15,496 nucleotides of DNA from Synergistaceae bacterium (GTDB lineage Bacteria; Synergistota; Synergistia; Synergistales; Synergistaceae), in assembly GCA_031274465.1 (NCBI GenBank), contig JAISQC010000164.1, forward strand, positions 1-15,496, written 5' to 3'. Below the pieces are notes generated by a model that was not told where the DNA came from, searched no databases, and saw only the letters and a list, made by a program, of their open reading frames with translations. This document shows positions 8,199 to 14,986 of this stretch, one piece after another. The position numbers and the translations under genes are program-made. The first letter of the stretch is position 1; each line of letters opens with the position of its first letter.

Positions 8199-9059
8199 TT
8201 AATCGGCCTCCAAAACCACGTCTTTTGACGCCGCCGCAGACACGCCCGAACCCTCAGCAGACGCGCCGCCAAGGGAGGCGCCGTCGGACGGTGCCGAAGC
8301 TCCGTCCTCAGGGATGCGCGCGTCATCGCTTTTTATCCCGATGCCAGAGCCAGGGGGGACGGCGTCAGAAGAGGCCGAATCTCCGGACGCCGCCTCGCCC
8401 GGGGACTTGACGTCCGCCGAAGCGCCGCCCGGAATGTCGGCGGATCTCGGGCCAAGGGCCCCGGAAGCAGGGTCTGATTGGACGGCGCGTTTGAAAAACA
8501 CGCTCTTCAGCATGGCCTCCAAGTCGCTTGCCGCCTCCGAATCGCCGCTGACGAACGCCGCGTTCGCCACGACCGTATGCGGGCCGTTTTCAGCTATCAG
8601 TATCCACTTGCCCCAACTCGTCTCGCCATCGGGATGCAGGACTTTGAAGAGCATCGCGCGCGCCCCGTTGACGGCGAATTCCCCCCGCGATTTGAACTCC
8701 ATCCCGCTGGAGGAGAAGAATTCCGCGGTGAAGCCGGCGGCGATCTCGTCGAAGGGTCCCTCTATGTTTTCGACTACGACGCTTATCCTTCGCTTGCCCG
8801 ATTCGAACCCGCTTAAATCCGGGCTGGCCGCGAGGCCGGGCGCCGGGGCGAAATAAACGTTGGTTCCGGGCACGCCCACATGAGCAGGGGTGAGGGAGTT
8901 CGAAATGCGCAATATTTCAGCGCCCAAGCACGACGCCGCAAAAGACGCGAGGATCGCCGCAACCGCCGCAGAGCTCAAAAAAACGCGTCTTACTCGATTC
9001 AAAGGGAGGAACCCTCTTGCCCATGCCGTGGGCAAAGCAAACCTATTCAGCTTCAACAT
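8199..9059 (-). CDS. Exported protein with acidic low-complexity tail (paralogue A)
   Basis: Up to 286 residues. A hydrophobic segment at about 27-47, after RRV, ends in CLGA before EIL and looks like a signal peptide. A lipoprotein box is not convincing (AASC). The folded part, about 47-195, contains LTPAHVGVPGTNVYFAPAPG, SGFESGKRRISVVVENIEGP and a KWILIAENGPHTVVANAAF strand. This resembles a family of secreted proteins of unknown role and is paralogous to the next gene. Residues ~195-286 are rich in Ala, Ser, Gly, Asp and Pro and probably disordered. ATG 9059 abuts the AAGGAG element with no spacing. TTG 9002, behind GAGGG, would give a normal-length signal peptide, so the start is uncertain. 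It is the first gene behind the minus-strand promoter at 9121-9129. Confidence 0.68.
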   Translation of the reverse strand: MLKLNRFALPTAWARGFLPLNRVRRVFLSSAAVAAILASFAASCLGAEILRISNSLTPAHVGVPGTNVYFAPAPGLAASPDLSGFESGKRRISVVVENIEGPFDEIAAGFTAEFFSSSGMEFKSRGEFAVNGARAMLFKVLHPDGETSWGKWILIAENGPHTVVANAAFVSGDSEAASDLEAMLKSVFFKRAVQSDPASGALGPRSADIPGGASADVKSPGEAASGDSASSDAVPPGSGIGIKSDDARIPEDGASAPSDGASLGGASAEGSGVSAAASKDVVLEAD

Positions 9060-9100
9060 CTCCTTAAATAGTGATAACGACCGCCCGCGCGCCGCATGTT

Positions 9101-9121
9101 TTCAAGGCGACTCTCCTTGAA
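9101..9121. promoter_or_regulatory. Perfect inverted repeat at a start site, candidate operator
   Basis: TTCAAGG and CCTTGAA form a perfect 7-bp inverted repeat with a 7-bp spacer. It begins at the last base of the minus-strand -10 box and spans the expected transcription start near 9114. That position suits a repressor site. It could instead form a small hairpin, but only half of it would be within the transcript. No dedicated regulator gene is intact in the window. Confidence 0.45.
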
Positions 9122-9129
9122 TTATATCA
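9121..9129 (-). promoter_or_regulatory. Extended -10 promoter for the exported-protein/V4R operon
   Basis: The minus strand reads TGATATAAT: a consensus TATAAT (9126-9121) with the extended TG-n element. A weak -35 match, TTCGGA, lies about 18 bp upstream. The expected start is near 9114, giving a leader of about 55 bases to the first gene. It is the only strong minus-strand promoter seen upstream of the gene run that ends with ftsH. Confidence 0.6.
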
Positions 9130-9244
9130 CGTGCTAATCCCGATTCCGAACAAATCGCCAGGATGGATAAAAACGACTAAAAATTAGCTTAGGCGGCAAT
9201 TTTCATAATTTTTGCTTTGTATTGTATCATTTTTCAGGCATAGC

Positions 9245-9273
9245 TTGCGCGCCGCCTCAATCTCATGTAGAAT
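9245..9273 (+). promoter_or_regulatory. Sigma-70-type promoter for the second V4R/diguanylate cyclase pair
   Basis: TTGCGC (9245-9250) and TAGAAT (9268-9273) are separated by 17 bp, in the divergent gap and on the strand of the V4R gene at 9328. Transcription would start near 9280, about 48 bases before the GTG start codon. The -10 box leads straight into the same TTCAAGGA sequence found after the divergent promoter. Confidence 0.5.
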
Positions 9274-9327
9274 TCAAGGACAGACTGTACCTGCATTGTA
9301 GCGTGTCATTAGGGAGGAGGACGCTTA

Positions 9328-9864
9328 GTGGAGAACGTATTTGCACAGGAAAACCCTCACAACACTTTCACATGGGAGAACCTCGGGGACATCAAAGAAG
9401 GAAGGGGGGACCTCGGAGAAGATATGCCGGTTCTGGTATACCGTCTGATGCAGTATACCATGCTGGACGTTCTTACCAAAGCTTACGGTTCCGATAGGGC
9501 GAACGAACACTTTCGCGACGCCGGTTTTCTGGCTGGCACTGAATTTGCCAGAAACACGCTCGACTTGAGCGCGGATTTCGACACGTTCGTCGCAAACCTG
9601 CAAAAAGTCCTTCAGGAGCTCAAGATCGGCATCCTTCGGATGGAGGCATTCGACTCGGCTACCGGGAACATGGTGCTCACGGTGGGGCAGGATCTGGATT
9701 GCAGCGGATTGCCCGTGACGAACGAGACGGTCTGTTTCTACGACGAAGGATTCATCTCCGGCATCCTAGAGGCGTTTACCGGCAGAAAGTACGACGTGCG
9801 CGAGGTCGACTGCTGGGCAAACGGGGACAGGGTGTGCCGTTTCAACGGCATAGCGATCGACTGA
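9328..9864 (+). CDS. Stand-alone V4R-domain sensor protein (copy 2)
   Basis: This 178-residue soluble V4R protein is a close paralogue of the one at 6588-7109. Shared blocks include YRLMQYT, AGFLAGTEF, LTVGQDLDCSGLPV, YDEGFISGILEAFTGRKYDV and REVDCWANGDRVCRF. Cysteines 125, 136, 162 and 170 all align with cysteines of copy 1. That makes them candidates for metal binding or thiol sensing, since some V4R proteins are known to bind zinc. The start is GTG 9328, behind an excellent GGAGGAGG seven bases upstream. It precedes a diguanylate cyclase by 25 bp in an apparent two-gene operon. I infer that it is the sensory partner of that cyclase. No ligand can be named from the sequence. Confidence 0.83.
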   Translation: MENVFAQENPHNTFTWENLGDIKEGRGDLGEDMPVLVYRLMQYTMLDVLTKAYGSDRANEHFRDAGFLAGTEFARNTLDLSADFDTFVANLQKVLQELKIGILRMEAFDSATGNMVLTVGQDLDCSGLPVTNETVCFYDEGFISGILEAFTGRKYDVREVDCWANGDRVCRFNGIAID

Positions 9865-9889
9865 CGGCGGGGCAAACGCAATAACCTCG

Positions 9890-11215
9890 ATGGCTGCGGT
9901 ACCACAGGACCAACAGGATGCGCCACAAGAGCCGGCGGAAAAGGTGCTGTTCAATTATGTGCGCGACCTGATATACAATCCGTCCCACGCAAGCCTCGAC
10001 CTGGACAGACTGCCAGAGAACTTCAAAACCTTCGGAAAGGGGCTGCTATATCTGGGCGAATGCCTCATGGAGGCAATGGCGATGGCAAAGTCTCTCTCAA
10101 AGGGAGACCTGAACTGCAAAACGCCCTCGCGCGGCAACGAAATAGCCGCCCCTCTGAAGGCTCTTCACGCCACTCTCAAACACCTGACATGGCAGACCCA
10201 GCAGGTCGCCAAGGGCGACTACAAGCAGAGGGTCAGCTTCATGGGGGAATTCGCCGACTCCTTCAACGAGATGATAGAGCAGCTCGACCAGCGGCGGGAC
10301 GCTCTGCTGCAGGAGATAGCGGGCAACATACGAAAATCGGAGGCGCTGGCGCAAAACAACAGCCTGCTCGAAGCCATCACCGCGAACATCACGCAGTGGA
10401 TAGTGGTGGTGGACAGGGAGTCCAACGAGTGGCTCTACGCCAACCGCGACACCGGCGACGTGCTGGGCGACATCGACAGCGAGCCGCAGTTGCGCGAGTG
10501 GATAAGTGAGAACCTCGAAGAGGTGGAGGACATCCTGGGACAGTACGTGGTGGACTTGGAGCTGCCAAAACGCAACGGCATCCAATATTTTTCGGCGGCC
10601 ATCCATCCATTGCAGTGGTACGATCACGCGGCGGTCGCTTTTGTGTTCACTGACGTCAGCTCCGCGAAAAGACGCCTCCACAAGCTCGAAAACGTCGCCT
10701 ACTATGACCCGCTCACCAAGGCGTTCAACCGCCATTACGGGATGGAGACCCTCACCGAATGGCTCGGTCAGGGCAACTCCTTCGTCATATGCTTCGTCGA
10801 TATGGACAACCTGAAATACGTCAACGACAAATTCGGGCACGCCGAAGGCGACAAGTACATCACGCTGGTGGTCGGCATATTGCGCCATTTCTCGCCGGAC
10901 GCGATAATCTGCCGCCTCGGCGGGGACGAGTTCATGCTCCTTGCGGAAAACTGCAGCGCGCAGGATGCAGACGAACGCCTCGAAGAACTGCGCGACAGGC
11001 TGCTCACCTACAACGACGAACCCGATTGCGCCTACAACCACAGCATGAGCTACGGGACCGTGGAAGTCCTCGGGGACAACACGATGTCGGCAAGCGAGCT
11101 GCTGGGCATAGCGGACGAAAAAATGTACAAATACAAGCGCGCGCACAAAATGCAGCGCCAGGTCACCGTCCCGGAATTAACCGCTTCCGTCGCTCACATG
11201 CAGCCCCCATCGTAA
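9890..11215 (+). CDS. Soluble GGDEF diguanylate cyclase (copy 2)
   Basis: A 441-residue cytoplasmic protein. Residues ~45-135 are a HAMP-like helical region with LKHLTWQTQQVAKGDY and RVSFMGEFADSFNEM, paralogous to the first cyclase (LRHLTWFANRLAAGDY...). A divergent PAS-like segment lies at about 155-258 (WIVVVDRESNEWLYANRDTG to FVFTDVS). The GGDEF domain is at about 265-420, with FVDMDNLKYVNDKFGH and an intact GGDEF at 344-348. The residues five places upstream are SPDA, so the RxxD inhibitory site of copy 1 is missing, and c-di-GMP feedback is probably absent. The GGDEF domain is more diverged between the copies than the N-terminal part. The start is ATG 9890 with only a weak ribosome binding site. 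The 3' end overlaps the converging racemase gene by 22 bp. Confidence 0.92.
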   Translation: MAAVPQDQQDAPQEPAEKVLFNYVRDLIYNPSHASLDLDRLPENFKTFGKGLLYLGECLMEAMAMAKSLSKGDLNCKTPSRGNEIAAPLKALHATLKHLTWQTQQVAKGDYKQRVSFMGEFADSFNEMIEQLDQRRDALLQEIAGNIRKSEALAQNNSLLEAITANITQWIVVVDRESNEWLYANRDTGDVLGDIDSEPQLREWISENLEEVEDILGQYVVDLELPKRNGIQYFSAAIHPLQWYDHAAVAFVFTDVSSAKRRLHKLENVAYYDPLTKAFNRHYGMETLTEWLGQGNSFVICFVDMDNLKYVNDKFGHAEGDKYITLVVGILRHFSPDAIICRLGGDEFMLLAENCSAQDADERLEELRDRLLTYNDEPDCAYNHSMSYGTVEVLGDNTMSASELLGIADEKMYKYKRAHKMQRQVTVPELTASVAHMQPPS

Positions 11216-11937
11216 GCCCTCGGAACGAGCGCGCTGTGCACGTGCCTGATCATCGTCGTGAAGTCGAACACCGGAAGCCCGGTCGCTATATGGACCGAGC
11301 GAGCGTACGGGGGCAGGTCGCTGCACTCCAGCACGATTGCCGCAACATCCGGGTTTTCCCGCGTCATCCTGTCTGCGACGCCCAAAATCTCCTCCTCGAC
11401 CTTCGCCGAATCTAGCGTGCCAGACTCCTCCAGCACAGACGCCCTGAACTCGGGCTGATCCTCCATGCCGTAGACCGCAAGCGGCGTGTCCGAAGATATC
11501 CCCGCGTTTCGGAAGTGCTCGCCTGTGAGCGCGCCCGCGTTTGCCGATATAACTCCTATCTTAGCGCAGGGCCTCAACGCATGGCGTATAAAAGGGACCT
11601 GCATCAGGCTAGACAGGAACACCGGCACGCCCACGGCGGCCGCCACCTGAGGCTGGAAGAGGGCCATGAAGCCGCACGCGCCGGTTATGGCGCGCACCCC
11701 CTCGGCCTCCAGCTCCATGGCGCCCTGTATGAATGGCGCGAGCAGCGCGGGATCGCGCGAGTTCAGCAGCCTGTCTATGGACGAGCCCTTCACTTCCTTG
11801 TAGCGCACCGGGAAATCGTAAGTCGTGGCGTTCCCGACGTTGCCGGGGATGCAGGGGTAAGCCGCGTCCAGTATGAGTATGCCTATCGGCACGCCGTCCC
11901 ACGAGCGGGACTTGCTCCTTATCCTGTAGACTGTCAT
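11194..11937 (-). CDS. Asp/Glu racemase superfamily protein
   Basis: This 247-residue protein fits the cofactor-independent aspartate/glutamate/hydantoin racemase superfamily, which uses two cysteines to move a proton on an amino-acid alpha carbon. C88 in ITGACGFMALF and C205 in IVLECSDLPPYA are in the expected places, one per lobe. YPCIPGNVGNATTYDFPV near the N-terminus marks a specific subgroup; its substrate is unknown to me. The start is ATG 11937, with an AGGGGG element nearby, 10 bp after the FAD oxidase stop. It is the last gene of a six-gene operon for an amino-acid dehydrogenase-like complex, so it may supply the enantiomer that complex oxidises. It could also be a lyase or decarboxylase of the same fold (maleate isomerase or arylmalonate decarboxylase type). 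Confidence 0.8.
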   Translation of the reverse strand: MTVYRIRSKSRSWDGVPIGILILDAAYPCIPGNVGNATTYDFPVRYKEVKGSSIDRLLNSRDPALLAPFIQGAMELEAEGVRAITGACGFMALFQPQVAAAVGVPVFLSSLMQVPFIRHALRPCAKIGVISANAGALTGEHFRNAGISSDTPLAVYGMEDQPEFRASVLEESGTLDSAKVEEEILGVADRMTRENPDVAAIVLECSDLPPYARSVHIATGLPVFDFTTMIRHVHSALVPRAYDGGCM

Positions 11938-11947
11938 CTCACGCCCC

Positions 11948-13096
11948 CTATATGAACGCCGGCTCCATGAATAGGTCGCCCTCCTCGAATCTGCCGAGGC
12001 GGAAGCTATGGATGTCCACGAAAGTCTTCTCGCCGAAAAACATCTCCTTGGCGAGCCGCCCCCCGCTAGGGCCGAACTGCAGGCCGTGCCCGCTCCAGCC
12101 GCAGTTCACCCAGAGCCCTTCCACCGGCGTCCAATCGATGACGGCCTGATGGTCCGGCGTGACGTCGTAGGGACCGGACCACTGATGCGCCACGCGCGTC
12201 CCCTTCAACACCGGTATGCGCTGGAGCACGCTCTTCGTGACTCCCTCCAGGAATTTGGCGCTGTTGCCCGATTCGGCGGTCTTAGGCTCGTCCGGGTCGT
12301 CGCGCCCGAAGAAGAAAGTCCCGTTGGGAAGCTGCTTGAAGTACGCCCCGTCGTCCAGGCACAGGGTCATCGGGCAGTTGAACGGCTCGACGGCCTCCGT
12401 CACGAGCAGGTTGTGCCGTTCCGGCGTCACCGGGAGGCAGACCCCGACGGTGGCGGCAAGCTTCGTTGACCACGGGCCAGCCGTGAGCAGCACCCTCGGG
12501 GCGCTCCACTCCTCCCCCGCAGCCTCGACGCCCCTGATCTTTCCCCCGGAAGAGAGGAGCCTTTGGACCGGCGAGTACGTCTTTATCCTTGCGCCGAGCT
12601 TTTCGGCCGCCCTGCCATAGGCCATGGTCAGCGTGTGCGGGTTTATGTGCCCGTCGCGCGAGCAGTACGCCGCGCCTATCATGCGTTCGACGCCGAGATA
12701 TGGCCAGCGGCGCTTGATCTCCTGAGGGCTCAGTATCTCGGACGGAATTTCGAGGCCGCGCTGAAGCTCCACGTTCTTCTTTAGCTGATCCATGCTGCCC
12801 TCCGTGTAGGCCACCCACAGATAGCCCCACTGGGCGAACTCGAGGTCGAACTCCCCGCCGAGGTCCTCCTGCAGCGTCGGGAAGCACTGGAGGTTGTATT
12901 TCGCGAGGCGGCAGTTGACTTCGGTGCCGAAGTGCTGGCGAAGCCCTGCGGCGGAACGCCCCGAGCCGCCGGACGACAGGTATTCCCTCTCGAACAGGAT
13001 GACGCTTACCCCCGCGCTTGCCAGGCTGTACGCCGCCGCCGCCCCATGCACTCCGCCCCCGACTATGATCGCGTCTGCGGCACGTTTCTCGCTCAT
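11948..13096 (-). CDS. FAD-dependent amino-acid oxidoreductase (DAO/HcnC type)
   Basis: A 382-residue flavoprotein of the DAO family, which includes glycine oxidase, sarcosine oxidase beta, HcnC and the catalytic subunit of dye-linked proline dehydrogenase. The dinucleotide-binding motif is IIVGGGVHGAAAAYSLASAG at 10-29. SSGGSGRSAAGLRQ follows in the place where the family contacts FAD. The C-terminal HQWSGPYDVTPDHQAVIDW and NCGWSGHGLQFGP are the typical end of the FAD site. The start is ATG 13096, overlapping the previous gene's stop as ATGA; the open frame further upstream is the antisense-like continuation and has no family match. It is probably the substrate-oxidising subunit of the complex encoded by the five genes above. 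The substrate (proline, hydroxyproline, glycine or another amino acid) cannot be read from the sequence. Confidence 0.88.
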   Translation of the reverse strand: MSEKRAADAIIVGGGVHGAAAAYSLASAGVSVILFEREYLSSGGSGRSAAGLRQHFGTEVNCRLAKYNLQCFPTLQEDLGGEFDLEFAQWGYLWVAYTEGSMDQLKKNVELQRGLEIPSEILSPQEIKRRWPYLGVERMIGAAYCSRDGHINPHTLTMAYGRAAEKLGARIKTYSPVQRLLSSGGKIRGVEAAGEEWSAPRVLLTAGPWSTKLAATVGVCLPVTPERHNLLVTEAVEPFNCPMTLCLDDGAYFKQLPNGTFFFGRDDPDEPKTAESGNSAKFLEGVTKSVLQRIPVLKGTRVAHQWSGPYDVTPDHQAVIDWTPVEGLWVNCGWSGHGLQFGPSGGRLAKEMFFGEKTFVDIHSFRLGRFEEGDLFMEPAFI

Positions 13097-13377
13097 TTCG
13101 GCGCATCCTCTCCGCCATATGCGAGAAGCCCGATCTTTATCGGCTTGACCGGCGGCCGGACCGTCCCGGGATCGATCGCCTCCAGCGGCTCGCCGGTCGC
13201 CCTCGAAAGCTCGCGCAGGACGATATCGCGGCAGCCCCGCCCCTGGCATGGGCCCATCCCCACGCGCAGTATCCGCTTCAGTTCGTCGAAATGGCAGTAG
13301 CCCCTGCCGATCCACGCGCGAATCTCGTCGAGAGTTACCTCCTCGCAGCGGCAGACCACTACGTCGTCTGTGTCCAT
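13093..13377 (-). CDS. BFD-like [2Fe-2S] protein
   Basis: A 94-residue protein with the bacterioferritin-associated-ferredoxin-like [2Fe-2S] domain. C9-R-C11 is followed by EEVTLDEIRAWI, then C44 and C49 in MGPCQGRGC. In HcnB and related proline-dehydrogenase subunits this domain is the C-terminal part of the pyridine-nucleotide-type oxidoreductase. Here it is a separate gene, so it probably docks between the two flavoproteins as an electron relay. The tail, about residues 60-94, is Pro-rich and less typical. ATG 13377 follows the ferredoxin stop by 3 bp, and the stop overlaps the next start as ATGA. Confidence 0.85.
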   Translation of the reverse strand: MDTDDVVVCRCEEVTLDEIRAWIGRGYCHFDELKRILRVGMGPCQGRGCRDIVLRELSRATGEPLEAIDPGTVRPPVKPIKIGLLAYGGEDAPK

Positions 13378-13380
13378 GAC

Positions 13381-13881
13381 TCACACCACCCTTATCGCTC
13401 TTATGTCGCCAACTTTGTCTTCGGGCACCGCGACGTGCACTACCATCGTGCGGTCCCTGTGCGGCTCGGCGACAGCCTTTACCTCGCCGTCGCATACGAC
13501 CTCGCCCGTCCGGCCGAGGCATTTGACGACCCCTCCCCTCTCGGGCAGGGGCAGCATCTCGTAGGGCAGCTTCATCAAAGCCGTCCCGTCGCCGCACGCG
13601 ATGTCGATCACGAAGCAGGCGAGCCCGGGGCACTTCGCCACGCACAGCGCGCATCCGGTGCATTTTGCGTAATCGACCGCCGGGACGTCGTTGATGTCCT
13701 CAAATTTGACGATGGCGCCCGTCGGGCAGGACGTGTGGCACGGGTTGCACGGTATCCGCTGCGGGCACTCCACGACCACCAGGCCGCCCTTGCGCTTTCT
13801 CCACAGCTCTTTCGGAGGCCTCGACACGCCGGGACGCACTTCACTCAGCACCCCGCTTTCGAATGACGCGATGTCTTTCAT
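13381..13881 (-). CDS. 4Fe-4S ferredoxin-like electron-transfer subunit
   Basis: A 166-residue protein with two cysteine clusters. C39, C45, C48 and C52P (VECPQRIPCNPCHTSCP) have an enlarged first gap. C74, C77, C80 and C84P (CTGCALCVAKCP) form a classic 4Fe-4S binding motif. The IPCNPC variant is usual for ferredoxin subunits that travel with amino-acid dehydrogenase clusters. The region after residue 100 is a small beta-rich domain with no cysteine cluster. It probably links the flavin subunits to a cellular acceptor. ATG 13881 overlaps the preceding stop as ATGA and has a strong GGAGG-type site; the longer open frame up to 13980 lies inside the upstream gene and is not used. Confidence 0.88.
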   Translation of the reverse strand: MKDIASFESGVLSEVRPGVSRPPKELWRKRKGGLVVVECPQRIPCNPCHTSCPTGAIVKFEDINDVPAVDYAKCTGCALCVAKCPGLACFVIDIACGDGTALMKLPYEMLPLPERGGVVKCLGRTGEVVCDGEVKAVAEPHRDRTMVVHVAVPEDKVGDIRAIRVV

Positions 13882-14984
13882 ACCGCCTCCCCCTCCCATC
13901 CCGCGACAGTGACCGCCGCGACCCCGGCGCGTATTTTTTCGCCGGTTTCGCCCGCCCTGAGGTTTCCAAGTCGCTCCCAAAAACCGTCCAGCTTCTTAGC
14001 GCCGGCTTTCAGCCCAAGGGATTCTGCGGCGCAGACGCCGGCTATCCGCCCCTCTATCATGGCGGCGCTCGCCTCCTCTATGCCGCTCACGTCCCCAGCC
14101 ATCCAGACGTTTTCGTTCGAAGTCCTCATAAGGGCGTCCCTCAGCGGCACGTGCCCGCAGAGGGCGGGCACGTATTTCATCCTGCACCCGGCCTGCCAGA
14201 GCAACTCGCTCGTCGGCGTCAGGCCGACCGCCAGGCAGATCGTGTCGCACTCGATTTCCTCAGGCGCCCCGACTTGGTTGAATTTTTCGTCGAGCTCTAT
14301 GATCTCGGCGCCTGTGACGGCCTCGCCCCCCAGCGCCCTTTTTATGGAGTGCCTCAGCAGTATGGGAACCCCGAGGCGCCGCGCCTTGGCGGCGTGAACC
14401 CAGTAGCCCCCCACTCGCGGCGCCGCCTCCAATATGGCCGCGACCTCGACGCCTGCCTGCAGCAGTTGGTAGCTGACTATGAGGCCGATGTTGCCGGCCC
14501 CGATCATCAGGACCCTCTTGCCCGGGACCACCCCATAGACGTTCATCAGGGTCTGCACCGCTCCGGCGCCGTAAACCCCGGGGATGTCGTTGTTGGGGAA
14601 CGGGATCAGCCTCTCCTGCGCGCCCGACGCCACGATCATCCTTTTCGGGATGATGCGGAAATACTCCTCCTCGCCCGTCATGGCGGTGACCACGCCCTCA
14701 TCGCCGTAGTACCCGCAGACGGTCGTGCCCAGCAAAATTTGGACCCGATCCCCGTGCCGGGCTATTTCGTCCTTCAGGATTTTCGCTATCTCAAAGCCCC
14801 TGGTTCCGGCGTACTCGTCCCTGCTACCGAAAAATTTGTGGGACTGCTTGACGAGCTGGCCCCCCAAATGCAGTCCGGCTTCGGCCACGACAACCCCAGC
14901 GCCGGCGGCGGCGGCCTCGGCGGCGGCGCTCAGCCCGGCGGGCCCTCCGCCCACCACGAGGACATCAGCGGCAATCTCCCTCAT
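13878..14984 (-). CDS. FAD/NAD(P)-type oxidoreductase subunit (HcnB-like)
   Basis: A 368-residue flavoprotein of the class II pyridine nucleotide-disulfide oxidoreductase fold. The FAD motif is VLVVGGGPAGLSAA, about 8-21. A second nucleotide-binding motif is MIGAGNIGLIVSYQ, about 160-173. The late FAD contact is NVWMAGDVSGIEEASAAMIEGR. It corresponds to HcnB or the alpha subunit of dye-linked proline dehydrogenase, minus the BFD domain, which is a separate gene here. There is no redox-active CxxC pair of the thioredoxin-reductase kind. The start is ATG 14984, two bases after the previous stop and behind GAGGTGG; the frame open up to 15122 overlaps the preceding gene and is not needed. Confidence 0.9.
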   Translation of the reverse strand: MREIAADVLVVGGGPAGLSAAAEAAAAGAGVVVAEAGLHLGGQLVKQSHKFFGSRDEYAGTRGFEIAKILKDEIARHGDRVQILLGTTVCGYYGDEGVVTAMTGEEEYFRIIPKRMIVASGAQERLIPFPNNDIPGVYGAGAVQTLMNVYGVVPGKRVLMIGAGNIGLIVSYQLLQAGVEVAAILEAAPRVGGYWVHAAKARRLGVPILLRHSIKRALGGEAVTGAEIIELDEKFNQVGAPEEIECDTICLAVGLTPTSELLWQAGCRMKYVPALCGHVPLRDALMRTSNENVWMAGDVSGIEEASAAMIEGRIAGVCAAESLGLKAGAKKLDGFWERLGNLRAGETGEKIRAGVAAVTVAGWEGEAV

Positions 14985-14986
14985 GA

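Noticed and set aside
9064..9105. 13-residue leader peptide before the exported protein, with AAGGAG seven bases ahead of its TTG
   Set aside because: The -10 box at 9121-9126 puts the transcript start near 9114, so most of that AAGGAG would not be in the RNA. The dyad is better read as DNA. An upstream start site could revive it.
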